Assembly: GCF_000003605.2 (NCBI RefSeq)
Contig: NW_003134343.1
Location: forward strand, 2,281 to 66,280
DNA length: 64,000 bases
Direction: 5' to 3'
Source: Saccoglossus kowalevskii
Taxonomy: Eukaryota; Hemichordata; Enteropneusta; Harrimaniidae
Shown: piece after piece, positions 1 through 12,149 of the stretch
Position numbering within the stretch: the first letter of the stretch is position 1
Layout of the letters: each line of letters opens with the position of its first letter
Translations under genes and position numbers: made by a program
Notes under the pieces: model-generated
What the model saw: the letters and a program-made list of their open reading frames with translations, nothing else
Databases searched by the model: none
What the model was told of the DNA's origin: nothing

Positions 1-3000
1 TAATTACTGTATGCTAGTTACAGGACTCGTTTTTATTTACTGTTGCAAGTAGGAAGTTTATGGTGTTGTATCATATTTGGAAGTACTTTTTAGTGATTTA
101 GTTTCTTCTGTATATCAGAATTACGGTTTCTAGGTAAAGTGTACTTCGTGACACATGATATGATACATAAAACAATTATATGCCTTCTTCTGAACTATCC
201 CATTTACGTGACTGAACCTCCATATGACGAAACTTCGTTTGAGTGAAATGAGAATATTCATCTTCAACTTTACAAATTTGATTTGTTTTCGACTCTTGTA
301 ACTGAACCGCAAATTCCACGGGTACAATGTACGATACGAATTATGTCATGAGTGCTTGGAAATAATTATAAAGATTTGCAGTGCTATAAAGCGCAGGTTA
401 AGTCCGGGGTTATGCGCATACGACAAAGCTCTTGTATTACATTAGGTAAACAGACGCGCCTCTCAAATTAATCAATCATCAAATACTTGTAATAATCGAC
501 GAAATAGATTGTTCCACATGACTGGTTCTAATTAAACGGAGCACTCAGTGTTTTGCCATTGCCTCGATGGACTAGCCGTCTACTGCGACTCTCGGTCATG
601 TCGCGTACTAAATTGTACTCTATAAAATTGTGACGTATACCGACTGGTCTGTCAAATGCAAGTGTAGGCTTTGACTAAGTGTACATCGTATTTTGAAGTC
701 GCTTCAGTGTTAATAAACAAAATAAACAGTTGTTAAAATGCTATTAGTGGGTGATTTTTTCTGAATTTGGGTGATACGCTTTTATTTAATCAAGGTTCAG
801 TGGCTTGTTTTGGACGTGTTCCTCATTATTATAGTATACCAATAGCGCCGAGCTCGGATTTTATGACCATGGCCGTTTAACATATGTCGGGTTTAGTGTG
901 TCCAGTGCTACTCATTTGTGCATTTCATTGTTTGCTTGGGTGACTTAGTTTAATTAAAGAAACTAGTCGTTATATACAGATACATGTACGTTCTAATCGA
1001 AACGAGGGGTCGCCCCGACATCTGTGTGTAGCGCAGTATGATGTGTTGATTTATTGAATGCATTTCTATATGTGAGAGATGATCACCCCTGGGATTTGAA
1101 GAAATTATTTTGGTCCCGGCGTGGATGTCGTTAATGTTAGCAGTCATTTACAAGGTTTGTATTTTATATCCCTGATTCGACTGGAAATTATTCTAATAAT
1201 ATTAACTAATTACTTATTTAGGATCGAACAGCCAGGTTTCAAGTTTTAGACACGTAAGTCATCATGAAGTTCAATTTTGTCAAACATATCATATCATTTA
1301 CATAAACCATACATATTCATCAGCGATTCATTAACAATCAGACTATAAGTCTGTAACTATATTGGCTACCCTCCACCGCCTTCCCTTGTTATATTTTCTT
1401 AGACTGCAACTTTTCATTTCCTGATTAAATCCATGATAAATGAAATTCGTCGGAGTTTTCGCATATCAATTTCTAAAACTTAAGCACAAGCCGGACTTAC
1501 CCGTTTGACTTCGTCACCGTCTGACATTAACACGAAACGAAACCAGGTAGACAGTATTAACCAACACGTTTACCTGTTTTAACATAGGCGTGATTCCAAA
1601 TTAGTGAATGTAAATAATTATATAGTATATCAAACACTGAAAGATCAGGAAATGCTAGATTTCGAAACTCACTATACGCATATAATACAACATAAGAAAT
1701 ATACATTTACAAATCCAGCGCCCAAATTGTTGATCATGGCGCCAGAATCGTGACACCCAGAAAAACGAACCTTTAGGTAATCTGCGAACTTGGCACCCAT
1801 ATGGTTTTCATGAGTGATCTCCACCTCTCTCCATATTATATATAAACATCTGCAGAAATAAGACACACTAATTTAAATTGAATATAATAGTTTATTTATT
1901 CTTCACAACATGGCGCTCGGGAATCGGCAACAAATTATTTATCTTTTTGACTTGTTTCTTATTCGCAATGTTGACTAGTATTAACGCATTACTCGTTGTT
2001 GCAGCGCTGAGGGCGCTACCGGCGACAGTCTCAGCTTTGGACATAGGAGACAGTGTTATAAAAACCTTAAGGGTTATACGTTATGAAAAGCACACCTGTG
2101 TGAAATATATGGCATTTTACTAAAACTTGAATAAAATATAAGATACGTGTATGAACCCGCGTGGAGACTTTTCTATAGCCGCGAGAGTCAGAAAAAGCTG
2201 GAGACTAAAAAACTTACATTCGAGTCATTCTACTAAGAGAGTAGAAAGTATGCTTCAAACGTCTAAAAGGCATAATACTGAATTGTATTTCCCTATTTTA
2301 TACAAACCAAGTGAATATCGATTATATTTGTATTCGTGGACTTACTTGTTCGGATATTAGAATTTCTCTAGAACTTAATAAATTGAAAATGAAATTGTAC
2401 CACTTTTAGCCAAGATCTTTGAAATTTCTTCGAAACGAACGGATTTCAGCTGACACGAATAAATGGTATTTTATTTTATTTTTAATGATGCGATGACGAA
2501 CTATTGGAGATAATGTTGTTAAATGCAAATACCGGAATACCGTGTGTCATGGTTCATTGTACGGTCGTGGCGCACGAACACTCATATTTACTGATAACGT
2601 CTTTCTGTAGAATAAAAAAGTGAAAAATATGGTTTGCCTGAGGTAATAAAAAAGAGTCAATGAAATATTAATGACTTGAATTGCTATCTACAAAAAGAAG
2701 ATGCGAATTGTGTGCTGATAAGAAAGTCTAAAATGATGTTTAACATCGGCAATATTGCAGGAAAAATATAATGTATGATACTGGGATTAATAATTCACCA
2801 ATACATTAATATGTATTCTTTTCTTGGAGCTAAATGTCGGCGTATTAGCTGTTACTTCCGGAAAGTGACACCATTCTGTATGTAATGTCCGGCAACTCTT
2901 GCGGCAAACACGCGTCAGTGACGGAGAGTAAAGATTATATTTCGGCTCACTTGCGATCGACTAAAATGTGCCTGTCGGGGAGTAGATTGCAAGACGACGA

Positions 3001-4943
3001 TGACGATTTCAGAATGGGCCAACTATGTTTTGCAATCTACAAAGCGACTACAAAGTATCATATAGAAATGATTTCGCTCGCCTACTATAGTTGGTATATA
3101 CGACATTATATCACCTTACGTATGACGTGTTCGCGAAGCCCACGCAAATTTGCATATTTCTCACTTATACCGTAATACGTATCGGAAATAGAAATAGGTG
3201 TTTTTGTTCCAAGCACGCGTATGAATGAGATTGCATATACGGTAGATTTTAAATCCCCAATTTATATTATATATATACATATATCGAAGCGATTACGTTA
3301 CTTCAAATGTTATATGCCAAATGTTCTCAACTATAAAGCTCTGGGATCTAGCACAATCGTCTCGGGGTTGTGAAAGGAATTTAGCCAGAGCTGACGTATT
3401 GACTATAATTTAACTTGTCATCTAGTACGTTGTCCATTGCATGGCTTGTTTAGCTATAATTATAGAACAGGCGAGCATTCAATCCGCCACGTTTATGTCC
3501 AAGAGTCAGCGTCTCATAGCGTGCCCAACATCGGTAGTTGTAGGGAGGGAGCTAAAACCAAGGCATCTGAAAGAACACGGCGTGTTTGTGACATGATGAA
3601 TGAAAACACAGTTGTTTATAAATTAACACTTGTGCAACTATTTTTATGTTATGTGTATTTTGTTAAAGATTATCCTTCAAAAATGATTTCAGAAAGCCAT
3701 AACAGCAAAGAATAAGTTAAATCCATTTTTCACTCATGAATAAGATTTTGCAGCCATATTTATTGTTTAACTAAGTGAGTGTATGAATACCCAAAAAACC
3801 CACAATTGATGCACAAGTGCTATATTTTGTCTAAAACAAACATTATATTCCAATTTGATTGCCATTGACGATTTAACAGGCCGATATCTTAAGTAATAGT
3901 TTTCTAGTAATATCGAAATTGATAAATCTGTGTTTCATGCCACAACCTTACAGACTATAGTACATTTAACCATGGCAAACTACATTTGTATAAATAACGA
4001 CAGCAAAGTAAAACACTGCCTTAAGTGACACAAATATCGCGTTGCATACGCCATAATAAACACGTCGCGTCACTACGACCAAGGTGATTTAATACTGGTG
4101 ATTAGATCTTATTTAGATGTTTCTAAAGTCATTGATTCAAGAATTTAATATTTTAATTTTATTTCAATGTGTATAGAGAACGTATACAACTTTTATTTTG
4201 ACGAAAATATAACGGTATTACATGCTTAAGGCTAGGCATGGTTACGATTACTGTGTTGTACACTGGATTGTTATGAGATAAGACGGCTCGACGATAAGAA
4301 TTCATCAATTCCTTTATTATATGCTGTAAGCAGCATCGAATTGTACGAATTATCGCCGAATGAAAGCTCTGATACTTCTACTCATTTTTAGAAAGTTGTT
4401 CAGTTCACGAGGATAAATGAATTTTCCTGTTATTCGCACCGCACTGCGATAAGACAAGACGTACAATGAAATATAAAGAATGCGACTGCGCAGTGTGTAA
4501 TGGCGTACAACTTCAATCGCGTTTCAAATGCCGCGTTCTCACTGTACTACTAGTATTCGGTTACACCGCAATGTATTATGGGAAATCCACACGATATTGC
4601 AAAAACATATCCTCGACAACGAATTAATTCCGCCGCAATATTCTAATATATTGAATTAAAATTATTTCCTCGGACGCTATAGGAAGTTTGAAGTTTGAAT
4701 ACTAAGTAGTAAGTTTGTTTACATACTAGTATTCACCTTCGAATAAAGGACGCTTAGTATAAACATGCACATGATGTTAAATGAACAATTTAACGAGTGA
4801 GTATTACTAGCAATGGACACGTGTGGCATTTTCTTGCCACTACCGCTGTTACCCGGCCATGGCCATGTACTTTGGTAACCGCATGGCCAGTGCAGACATA
4901 TCAGCAAAATAATTTTACTTAGGTGATCGGTGAAAGACAACCA
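1..4943. other. Intergenic DNA, nothing recognised
   Basis: I see no recognisable gene, RNA or transposon in this AT-rich stretch. Short open frames exist but have no domain resemblance and mostly begin at non-ATG codons. One at about 1878-2123 (plus) is hydrophobic in its first half and is followed a few bases after its stop by an AATAAA signal, but nothing else supports it as a gene. A short TA-rich tract lies near 3265-3290. Confidence 0.5.
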
Positions 4944-4951
4944 CCATTACC

Positions 4952-5100
4952 CAGTGGCGGATCCAGCAAAATGTATTGAGGTGGGGATCCAAGCTTCGCT
5001 TAAGATATACGGAGCGAAATCGCAGAGAAGCTATCCGTAATCCAGATCATATGAATCGTCATGCGTGGGGGGGGGGATGCTCCCCCTGGATCCGCCACTG
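4952..5100. mobile_element. hAT-type MITE, 149 bp, with 8-bp target duplication
   Basis: The element begins CAGTGGCGGATCCAG and ends with the exact reverse complement, giving 15-bp perfect terminal inverted repeats. The sequence CCATTACC lies immediately outside both ends (4944-4951 and 5101-5108), a perfect 8-bp target-site duplication. Eight-base duplications and CAGTGGCGG-like termini are characteristic of the hAT superfamily. At 149 bp with no transposase frame it is non-autonomous and would have been mobilised in trans by a related full-length element. A run of G lies near its right end. The perfect duplication and termini suggest a fairly recent insertion. Confidence 0.93.
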
Positions 5101-5108
5101 CCATTACC

Positions 5109-5535
5109 CCACCGAGATTGAACGCCACATGCTGCCACAGTTCGCCGCTATTCCGTATGATTTGCATTGACATCTATTTGGCATAACAGTAATACGGATT
5201 GATAACAAAGATCAATGGTTGGTTTTAACATGTCTAATAACAAACGGTGTTTTTATTGACGAACATTGGTGACATTTGTGGCGACAATGACTTCATCAGG
5301 TGCACATATAACGCTCCTGTTGACGTCGGGCGCTAATAACACTACGTATCATGTACCTAGTTTTGCCTAGCCTTGTAGCTCTAAGAGAAACCCGATGAGC
5401 GACCTAATAATTCCAAGTCACGCACCATCATGTTTGAACATAATTAGACAAACACATTCCTTTTATAGACCTCCAGCCAGTTACCGGCGCATTGCGTTTA
5501 CGGCAGCTAAAATTCATAGCGAATTTGTTTTGATC
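5109..5535. other. Intergenic DNA, nothing recognised
   Basis: No coding, RNA or repeat feature is visible between the MITE and the next candidate element. Confidence 0.5.
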
Positions 5536-5543
5536 TTGACAAT

Positions 5544-5937
5544 CGGGTGTGTGTGAGGGGGGGGGGGGAACGTGCCCCTTAAATGGGTGTAGTTTTTTGG
5601 ATTTTAGGTATAAGTATCGGTCTTATTCCTGGTCAAGATAGGTATAAATATCGGTAATATTTTTCCGATTTGGTACTGTTGTTGAACATTGTTAATAATA
5701 TGCTCTTATGTAAGTGACAGAGATGTTTCTATGGTCAAAATACAATAAACAATGCAACTGTTGGCTTACATGTGCTTCTATTGGAGATGTTCTTCTAATA
5801 GAGCAAATACGGTAACTGTTTTATTTGGAATAAACAGTGATGACAAAAATGGTACTTTGGTATAAATATGAGTATAGATTTTGAGCACACAGGAGCACCT
5901 CCCTATACAGCTATGTGTCAACTGCCCCCCCCCCCGG
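5544..5937. mobile_element. Possible hAT-like non-autonomous element with G/C-tract ends
   Basis: The 8-bp word TTGACAAT occurs at 5536-5543 and again at 5938-5945. The enclosed 394 bp start with CGGG followed by a long G run and end with a long C run followed by GG, so the ends are inverted-repeat-like (G tract against C tract). An 8-bp direct repeat exactly at these edges fits a hAT-type target duplication. The inverted termini are low-complexity, so this is much less certain than the MITE at 4952. The interior is AT-rich, contains no open frame of note, and carries the motif TATAAATAT twice. Confidence 0.45.
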
Positions 5938-5945
5938 TTGACAAT

Positions 5946-7079
5946 ACAGCGTCATGGTGTTGCATTGTGAAATTTCATATTCAGAAATGAATTTAGGGCC
6001 GAAATCTAACTACATTCGAGTGATTACGCGTTCTTGTTAGAAAGAGATGTGATAGTAACGACCACATGTTATAACGCTGCACGCCATGTTGATGACGCGG
6101 CGACAAACACAACAATATCAATCCGCTCCGGTCATACGACCCAAAACCGAAAAGACGTATCCAGTCTATACAGATGACTACTAGTATTTATTCAATGATG
6201 GTAGTTTACTGTTGAAAGTACAGATGTGCTGTATATATATTGACTGAATTTCCCCCCCCCCAAAAGTTATGTAATAACAAGCAAATTTTAAAGTTTTTTT
6301 TTATCATCTCGATATTTTGGTAAAAGGATTTCTTCTTTGAATACAAATGAAAATACATATTTATGACTATAATTGCGGGGTATCCTTGGTTGTCATTTCC
6401 TGTCACTTGGCGTTTGGCAGACATAGCTAACATAGGGGCCATTCCACGTGGAAATACGATGTCCATAATTGTACTGTGTCTACAAACATACATCTACATA
6501 ATATTTGTACAATGATGTTGGGATCCTGGATGTGATGCGGGACGAACCTGTTCAGATGGCAGGATAGGAAAAAGGCATGTGACGACAATCCATTTTTATG
6601 CATACACTATGCAAAAATAAAAATGATTCTGCAATATGCAGTTTACCCTGTTCCCAAAGTAACATCAATTCATTTCCAAAACTGTAGGATTAATCTGAGC
6701 TTCGAAGCAGTGTAGTATTCATTACAAGTTGTAACTATGTCCCAATAAATTTCGAAACATTTCTAATGTAGACCAGTGATTTCACTACCTGAAAGCATGC
6801 TGTCGCATAACTGAGTGTACAAGTTTATTTAGTACGTAAAACCGATGCAGGGATTCATGCTGTGAAAACCCTATCAGCTGCCGTCAATAACCGCATCCTA
6901 CAAACTTGTCACAACATCGACAACGAGGGCGCTAGCACGGTTACATTTTGAATAGATTTTTGCCTACAATACATTAGGTCTTTATTACATGCCTTCATCC
7001 GCCCGCCAATCAAACACACACTTTAGAATAGGAACATCCGTAGATTGTAGCGGTCCAATGAGCCACGTACGGACCGTCG
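5946..7079. other. Intergenic DNA, nothing certain
   Basis: A poly-C tract lies at about 6251-6261. A minus-strand open frame at 6206-6493 has a balanced composition over its first 35 residues, but I recognise no domain and no convincing splice sites. Nothing else is supported. Confidence 0.4.
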
Positions 7080-7127
7080 TCAATAACAACAAAGAGGTCC
7101 AATGATCAAAGAAATTCCCGGAACTAC

Positions 7128-7529
7128 TCGATCGTTTAGACTTGTTGAGTACTTCTTATCGCGAAGATAGCACTCCAAACTACACTTCATGTTGGCGAGG
7201 AAAGCTGGCTTCTTCTTCTTTATGCTGATGAAAAATTTGCCCAGAAGGTCATTCAACTTGACCAGTGGTATGTCTTCGAGGCGCCGCAATTCACCGGTAT
7301 TCTGAGTTAGCCACTCGGTACAGGGACGGACATCACGTTCGGTGGTGTTAACGGTACTTTGCTTCTGCTGTGCTTTTATAAAACCGTCCATTTCGTCTGG
7401 TAATTCATTTTCTGGTGCTGGTCCAAGAATTTCATCCAGTTGCCCCTGTCCTATCGACCGCAACCACTGCATAATATCCATTTCGTGTGCTGCAGCCGGA
7501 TGCGTAAACATATCCATCCGCAGTGCCAA
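7128..7529 (-). CDS. Exon or relic with Crypton-derived (KIAA1958/QRICH1-type) N-terminal domain
   Basis: This minus-strand open frame has no in-frame ATG at its very beginning. The first ATG codons are at about 7517 and 7511, so it may start there or continue from an upstream exon. The segment FIKAQQKQSTVNTT, then LEDIPLVKLNDLLGKFF, then a YLRDKKYSTSL-like stretch (residues about 50-134 of the frame) follows the layout of the helical domain preceding the tyrosine-recombinase-like fold in Crypton-derived proteins (KIAA1958, QRICH1, ZMYM2-4 and many invertebrate relatives). The usual pattern there is a Ser-Thr, an E-x-IP-x-x-x-LN-x-LL-x-x-FF box and a YLR box. Immediately after Arg134 lies GTAGTT, a usable splice donor at 7127, and homology to the family stops there. 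No recombinase catalytic part is visible downstream. It may be one exon of a domesticated host gene, a captured fragment, or a decayed element. The family assignment is from memory of motif order. Confidence 0.5.
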
Positions 7530-9840
7530 ACTTATCGATTAACGATTGCTTATGAAAAATGTACCTTTTTACCAATAATAATTACCTTTAAACATTAAAA
7601 TATAAACCCTGTATTCTTTATGTTATTAAAGGCATGTGATAAAAATCATATTACAGCCCGAACATGGGCGCTAGTGCCCCTGCGCTCGGGCACAAACTGA
7701 ACGCCCTTATTTGGCAGTAATATATAATGTTGCACATCATCATATTTTATTATTGTATCGAGGGAGAAATGCTCTAAAGTAATTATTTCATCCTCCTCCT
7801 CTTTATTGTTTTGTTAGATTGCTTTTATTGTATTTATGTGTATTGCGTTACCGGGGTAATACTAGTACACTTCAACTTTCATTCACAAAGACAAACTCGC
7901 AGGTGTAATCAATATATGTTCTAATGATGAGGGCGCATTGTGAAGTATTTAATGCAGACACATCACCACTCAGAAATTAATTGAGATATAAGCTGTTAAT
8001 CATGCACATATCTTTTTATTACCGGACAAGCCTTTCAATATGCGATACAAATGAGATTATTTACAGTAAAATGCATCGGTCAAAATTTGTCACTTTATTC
8101 ATCAAAGTGTAACTCAGATTTAGAAATACATATAGTTCCAGAATGTTAATTATTTTAGTTCACGTCTTTGATGGGAATACACAATATTGGGTTTTGGTGG
8201 TCAGTGGTTTGTCACACAGATGGAATATTTGACGTAGCACAACACTACCAGCCTTGAAATTGAATAATAACAGCGCTGCGTGGGTTGTGTCTACTGCCAC
8301 CAACGAATTCACCTTGCGAGGTAATCTAGACATACTCGTTGATGGCGTTTGTCCGGTGACGTTGAATATGCTATTCCTAAAGGTTTTCAAGAATATGACG
8401 CTGCTTAGCCAAGTATAACATCCCAAAGCGAGTATGACAACTTCCTTTCATACATAACAGTTTTAACAAACAAAAAAATGTATCGGCTCATTGTCAACTG
8501 CCCCTTATGGCAGGATAATGTATAAATGACTTTTTCGTGACATATGAGTTGTGGTGTCCGTCGGGATCCTGTCCGTGTACATGCATCTAGTCCGCATGTA
8601 TAGTATGCATTTCCCAGCCGCTAAAGTAAGATGTATAATTGCTCAGACATACCCGGAAGGTTAGATCATCAACTGCAGCTAACGATGTGCATTGTGCTTG
8701 TAAAACCCCAGACATGTTTATTGTAATTTACGCATGTTCATTCAGTGATCGCATTGAGTGAGAAGTACATGGGGAATACGGATCTCATTACTGTCGATAA
8801 CCTGCGAGACCCTTACATAGTATGTCCGAATTAAGTAAACACACAGACTGAGATTTCTGTCAATTATACCAACTGAACCGCCGACTGTGAGACTGAAAAG
8901 GCGTACGTAATTACAATTACGAGTGCACTGTGTAGATGAGTAAATTCTAGGATCATCATTGGTGTGTTTTCACTTTGTACGTGCTTAAAGGGCGGTAGTC
9001 GTCGCGCCGCGTCCCGTTAGATAAGGGACTCATAGCGACGTATACAACGCGTATAAAATACATTGTTTATTTACATGAAATTCGAACACGCGCTGCGAGA
9101 CAACCACCGCGCTTTAACTGATACAGGAAAGCGATAAAGCGATCTGAGGCTTTGCTGTATTTAGAGAACATATTATTTTCAACTGATTAACTGACAAGAC
9201 TAAACACTATTACATCAATATAAGACTCGTGACATATGTTTCACATAACTCAATTGTTAAGTAACTTCGACTTTCAATGAACTATAGATACACAGAGAAA
9301 ATAAACAGCTTATATTACTTGGAGCAGGATATTTCTTTGAGAAACAAAAACAAACTTTTCGACCCAAAACAAATATTCAACTTGACACAACTTGATGTCG
9401 ATCATGTTACCCGATAAATAAACACATTATCATAACATAAGATTCTCGGCAATGTATGTACATATAGAACATTAATGCAATATATATTCAAGAAATCCAA
9501 CATGTCATTTCAGGATAGAAAGCAAAATCGAAAAAAAACAAACAAACAGAAAATGTATCATCAACGGTATCAACCTCAGGCTTAAATAAGCAATTTTGAC
9601 AGAAGTGCACATGAACTGTATGCACTGTAATCAAGCAGAAGCCGACAAATTCGTCGTCAGCAAATATTACAATTATTGCAATCTGATAGAAATCTACCCG
9701 AATTAAATTTACTCATATTTACTGATATTAACAATCAGTCAGCACATCAGATCAGCAGTACACCAACAATTGAGCAAGACAAACTGAATCATAACATTGA
9801 ATTACATCCAGCATACTGATTGGAATTCTGCACTCAACAG
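7530..9840. other. Intergenic DNA downstream of the receptor gene
   Basis: No recognised gene. A minus-strand frame at 8160-8426 has a protein-like composition but starts at TTG, lacks clear splice sites and matches no family I know. A minus-strand AATAAA (TTTATT at about 9066-9071 on the plus strand) could serve the receptor gene, whose 3' UTR would then be about 0.8 kb; this is a guess. Confidence 0.35.
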
Positions 9841-11259
9841 TCAAAAGCTATTTTTTGGCGACCGAGAAGGTTTCCGGAAGAAACATAAGAATTTGATATA
9901 ATTATACCTTATTCTCCGATTACAGAAAGCGTATAGCAAAGGATTAATCGTTGAATTACACCAGAGTAAATAATTAACAAACTCCCACACCTTTTCATTG
10001 GAGCAGTCGGCGCAGAAAATTTTGACCAATGACACGATTTTATAAGGGGCCCAGCATATGACGAAAGTGCCCACTAAAATTGCTAGTCTCTTTGCAGCTT
10101 TCTTGTGCTTTCGGTGTTTTTTCAAGTTTGGTTGAACGCTTTTTCTCCTGGCAGAAAAACTTTTGAAATACGTCCGCATTTTACCGCCATTTGCGATTTG
10201 CGTCTTCGACTCGGAGTTACGCGTCACAGGATCATCCAACGTAATGTTGTCTGTGTTTGTATCAGGAACGTTGTTATCGAATGTATCACTTTCTTCCCCG
10301 TCGTCTGACCCACTGTCCTCTCTTTTTATTTCAACATGACTCTTTGCTTTGGATATGGAGATTATTTTACCTTTCTCCACCTTCTGCTGATCGATATCTG
10401 GTTTACTCATTTCGACTGCGAGCTTGATTCTATTGTTTTTATCATGCCACCGTCTATCACGTCGTCGAATGTACGCATAAATAGACGAGTTGAGATATGC
10501 AAGCGCTACGAGTGGAAGCACAAATTCGAGCGCAATGAGTAGAATCTGGTAATATAAATTGTCCCAACTCTCTATTTCACATGATTCAGTGTAGTCAATG
10601 TTCCTCTCTCCGGTGAAAGCTGTCCAGCCAATCTCTACGGGCAGATATAGTAACAACGAAAACACCCACGACGCGGCACACATACACGCCACTTTTCTGT
10701 TAGTCTGAAACACGAAGTAATCGTTCTTGGAAACAAGCCAATAACGATCGAGACTAATTAGAACAATCGCACAGACGGAGGCATAGCAGGCGGTGAAGTC
10801 CATTACGATCCAGATTTTACACACCACCTCTCCAAGCAGCCAGTTGCCGGACAGAAACCATGCGGTGTTGAGCGGAAGTGATACTAGTCCGATTATAAAA
10901 TCAGACACAGCTAGGTTTAACAAGAAAAAATTCCCTATATAGCGACGGAGTTTAACGTCGGTGATAAACGCTAAAATAACCATGAAGTTTCCAATGATTG
11001 TAATAAGAACAATAACAGACAACAACACTCCCAGAAAAATGGACACCGAGAGCGAGTAAGGTAAATATGTTAATATTTTGTCCGACGGCTGCAAAGTACT
11101 AATATTCTGCACCGCGGTGAAACTGGCAACGTACGATGCCATGCTCGCGTCTACCACATGTGGATGAGCCAGGTAAGAATCATTCGCGGGAACATATTCT
11201 GTTATAGTTGAGGTGAATATGGTCAAAGTTCCGTTACCGCTCGTCGCGTCAGTGCCCAT
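9841..11259 (-). CDS. Amine GPCR, histamine H3/H4-like receptor, complete in one coding exon
   Basis: A rhodopsin-class seven-transmembrane receptor of 472 residues, expected at the plasma membrane and coupled to a heterotrimeric G protein. Family landmarks are all in place: GN in helix 1 (N91), LAVSD in helix 2 (D120), the helix 3 Cys148, the amine-binding Asp154 (position 3.32), DRY at 171-173, Trp198 in helix 4, Cys227 in loop 2, Pro249 in helix 5, CWAPY at 402-406 and NPLLY at 439-443. Glu245 sits at 5.46, in the context ALEFVLP; a glutamate there together with Asp3.32 is typical of histamine H3/H4 receptors, and the helix 7 run LLWCNSTINP also resembles them. The N-terminus carries N-glycosylation sequons (N9, N26, N52). 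Intracellular loop 3 is long (about 265-388), acidic then basic. I chose the ATG at 11259 because a good acceptor (TTTATTTCAG) ends at 11297 just upstream. The open frame runs on to an ATG at 11367, but that part would then be intron. Confidence 0.93.
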   Translation of the reverse strand: MGTDATSGNGTLTIFTSTITEYVPANDSYLAHPHVVDASMASYVASFTAVQNISTLQPSDKILTYLPYSLSVSIFLGVLLSVIVLITIIGNFMVILAFITDVKLRRYIGNFFLLNLAVSDFIIGLVSLPLNTAWFLSGNWLLGEVVCKIWIVMDFTACYASVCAIVLISLDRYWLVSKNDYFVFQTNRKVACMCAASWVFSLLLYLPVEIGWTAFTGERNIDYTESCEIESWDNLYYQILLIALEFVLPLVALAYLNSSIYAYIRRRDRRWHDKNNRIKLAVEMSKPDIDQQKVEKGKIISISKAKSHVEIKREDSGSDDGEESDTFDNNVPDTNTDNITLDDPVTRNSESKTQIANGGKMRTYFKSFSARRKSVQPNLKKHRKHKKAAKRLAILVGTFVICWAPYKIVSLVKIFCADCSNEKVWEFVNYLLWCNSTINPLLYAFCNRRIRYNYIKFLCFFRKPSRSPKNSF

Positions 11260-11296
11260 TGTTAGCAAAGCTTTCTTGTGAACCGTTCCTCCAATT

Positions 11297-11312
11297 CTGA
11301 AATAAATTGGAA
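11297..11312 (-). promoter_or_regulatory. Probable splice acceptor before the receptor start codon
   Basis: On the minus strand the sequence TCCAATTTATTTCAG precedes AATTGG about 37 bases upstream of the chosen ATG. It is a pyrimidine-rich AG acceptor and would place an intron in the 5' UTR, with the whole coding region in the following exon. The upstream non-coding exon was not found. Confidence 0.5.
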
Positions 11313-11367
11313 ACGAGTGTAATATAGTGTTCCCACTGAGTAAGACCTGGGAATTATAGTAATACAT

Positions 11368-11848
11368 GAATAAGTAAGTTATATCACAGTACGCAATCAG
11401 AATGGCATTAAAGACATGGTAACATTCAATGACTCATATCACGCAGCCAAGCAGTGATTTCAGATCTATGAAAAGGATGAACAGGTGACGTCTTGCTCCA
11501 TGTGCATCCGTCAATACATCAGTTTTATCTACCGTGAGCATCGCAGAAACAAGAGCTGAAATTATCACACCCCATTTGGCAAGGCACCTCGGGTGACTTT
11601 AGGTACAGTACGGTGATTGAATATTTAATGAAACCGGTAAGTGATCATCGCATAACGTATACACCAACATCCATCTGGAATTGCAGTATTCACGATAATC
11701 ACGATTTTAGAAAAAAGATTCTACAACCCAGGGTGTATTTTTGTCTGTAATTCAAAATGCCCGGATGTACATACATGACACATAACACATATAATACACG
11801 CATTTATTTATCACGGATCACTCATTACATTCAAGTTCCTTCACCAAT
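11368..11848. other. Upstream region of the receptor gene, nothing certain
   Basis: It probably contains the 5' UTR intron of the receptor. I see no convincing TATA box or first exon. Confidence 0.35.
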
Positions 11849-11850
11849 CA

Positions 11851-11895
11851 CCTGATTAGCTCAGTCGGGAGGGCGAAGAAATGGTTCTCTTTAAA
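11851..11895 (+). repeat. tRNA-like A-box remnant
   Basis: TAGCTCAGTCGG at 11857-11868 is an exact match to the RNA polymerase III A box, in the position expected after a short acceptor-like stem (CCTGAT). The rest does not fold into a tRNA, and a B box at normal distance is weak (GGTTCT at about 11883). It is best read as the head of a decayed tRNA-derived SINE or a tRNA fragment. Confidence 0.4.
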
Positions 11896-12149
11896 AAAAA
11901 TGAAGAGGAAGTTGAAGTTTTATTATAGGAGATGTCTGAGCGAATTCACCAAGTGGTTCTAAAACTATATTCATATGTTTTCGCCTTATTTGGTGGTTAT
12001 TCCCCTTGAGGGTGTTAAAATATCGAGACCACGACTAGGCGATTGCATCAAAACTGGCAAGCGAAGCTATCCATTGAAATGACGAACGAGCGAAAATCCT
12101 GACTTAGTCTTTTATTATAGTGACTGACATCTTGAGGAACAGTTTATCC

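Noticed and set aside
10105-10542. Plus-strand frames inside the receptor gene
   Set aside because: Shadows of the GPCR third intracellular loop and helix 5 on the other strand.
11260-11367. Start of the GPCR at the upstream ATG (508 residues)
   Set aside because: A good splice acceptor lies between the two ATGs, and the extra 36 residues lack receptor-like character.
11851-11925. Functional tRNA gene
   Set aside because: The A box is good but no anticodon stem or TpsiC arm folds, and the B box is weak.
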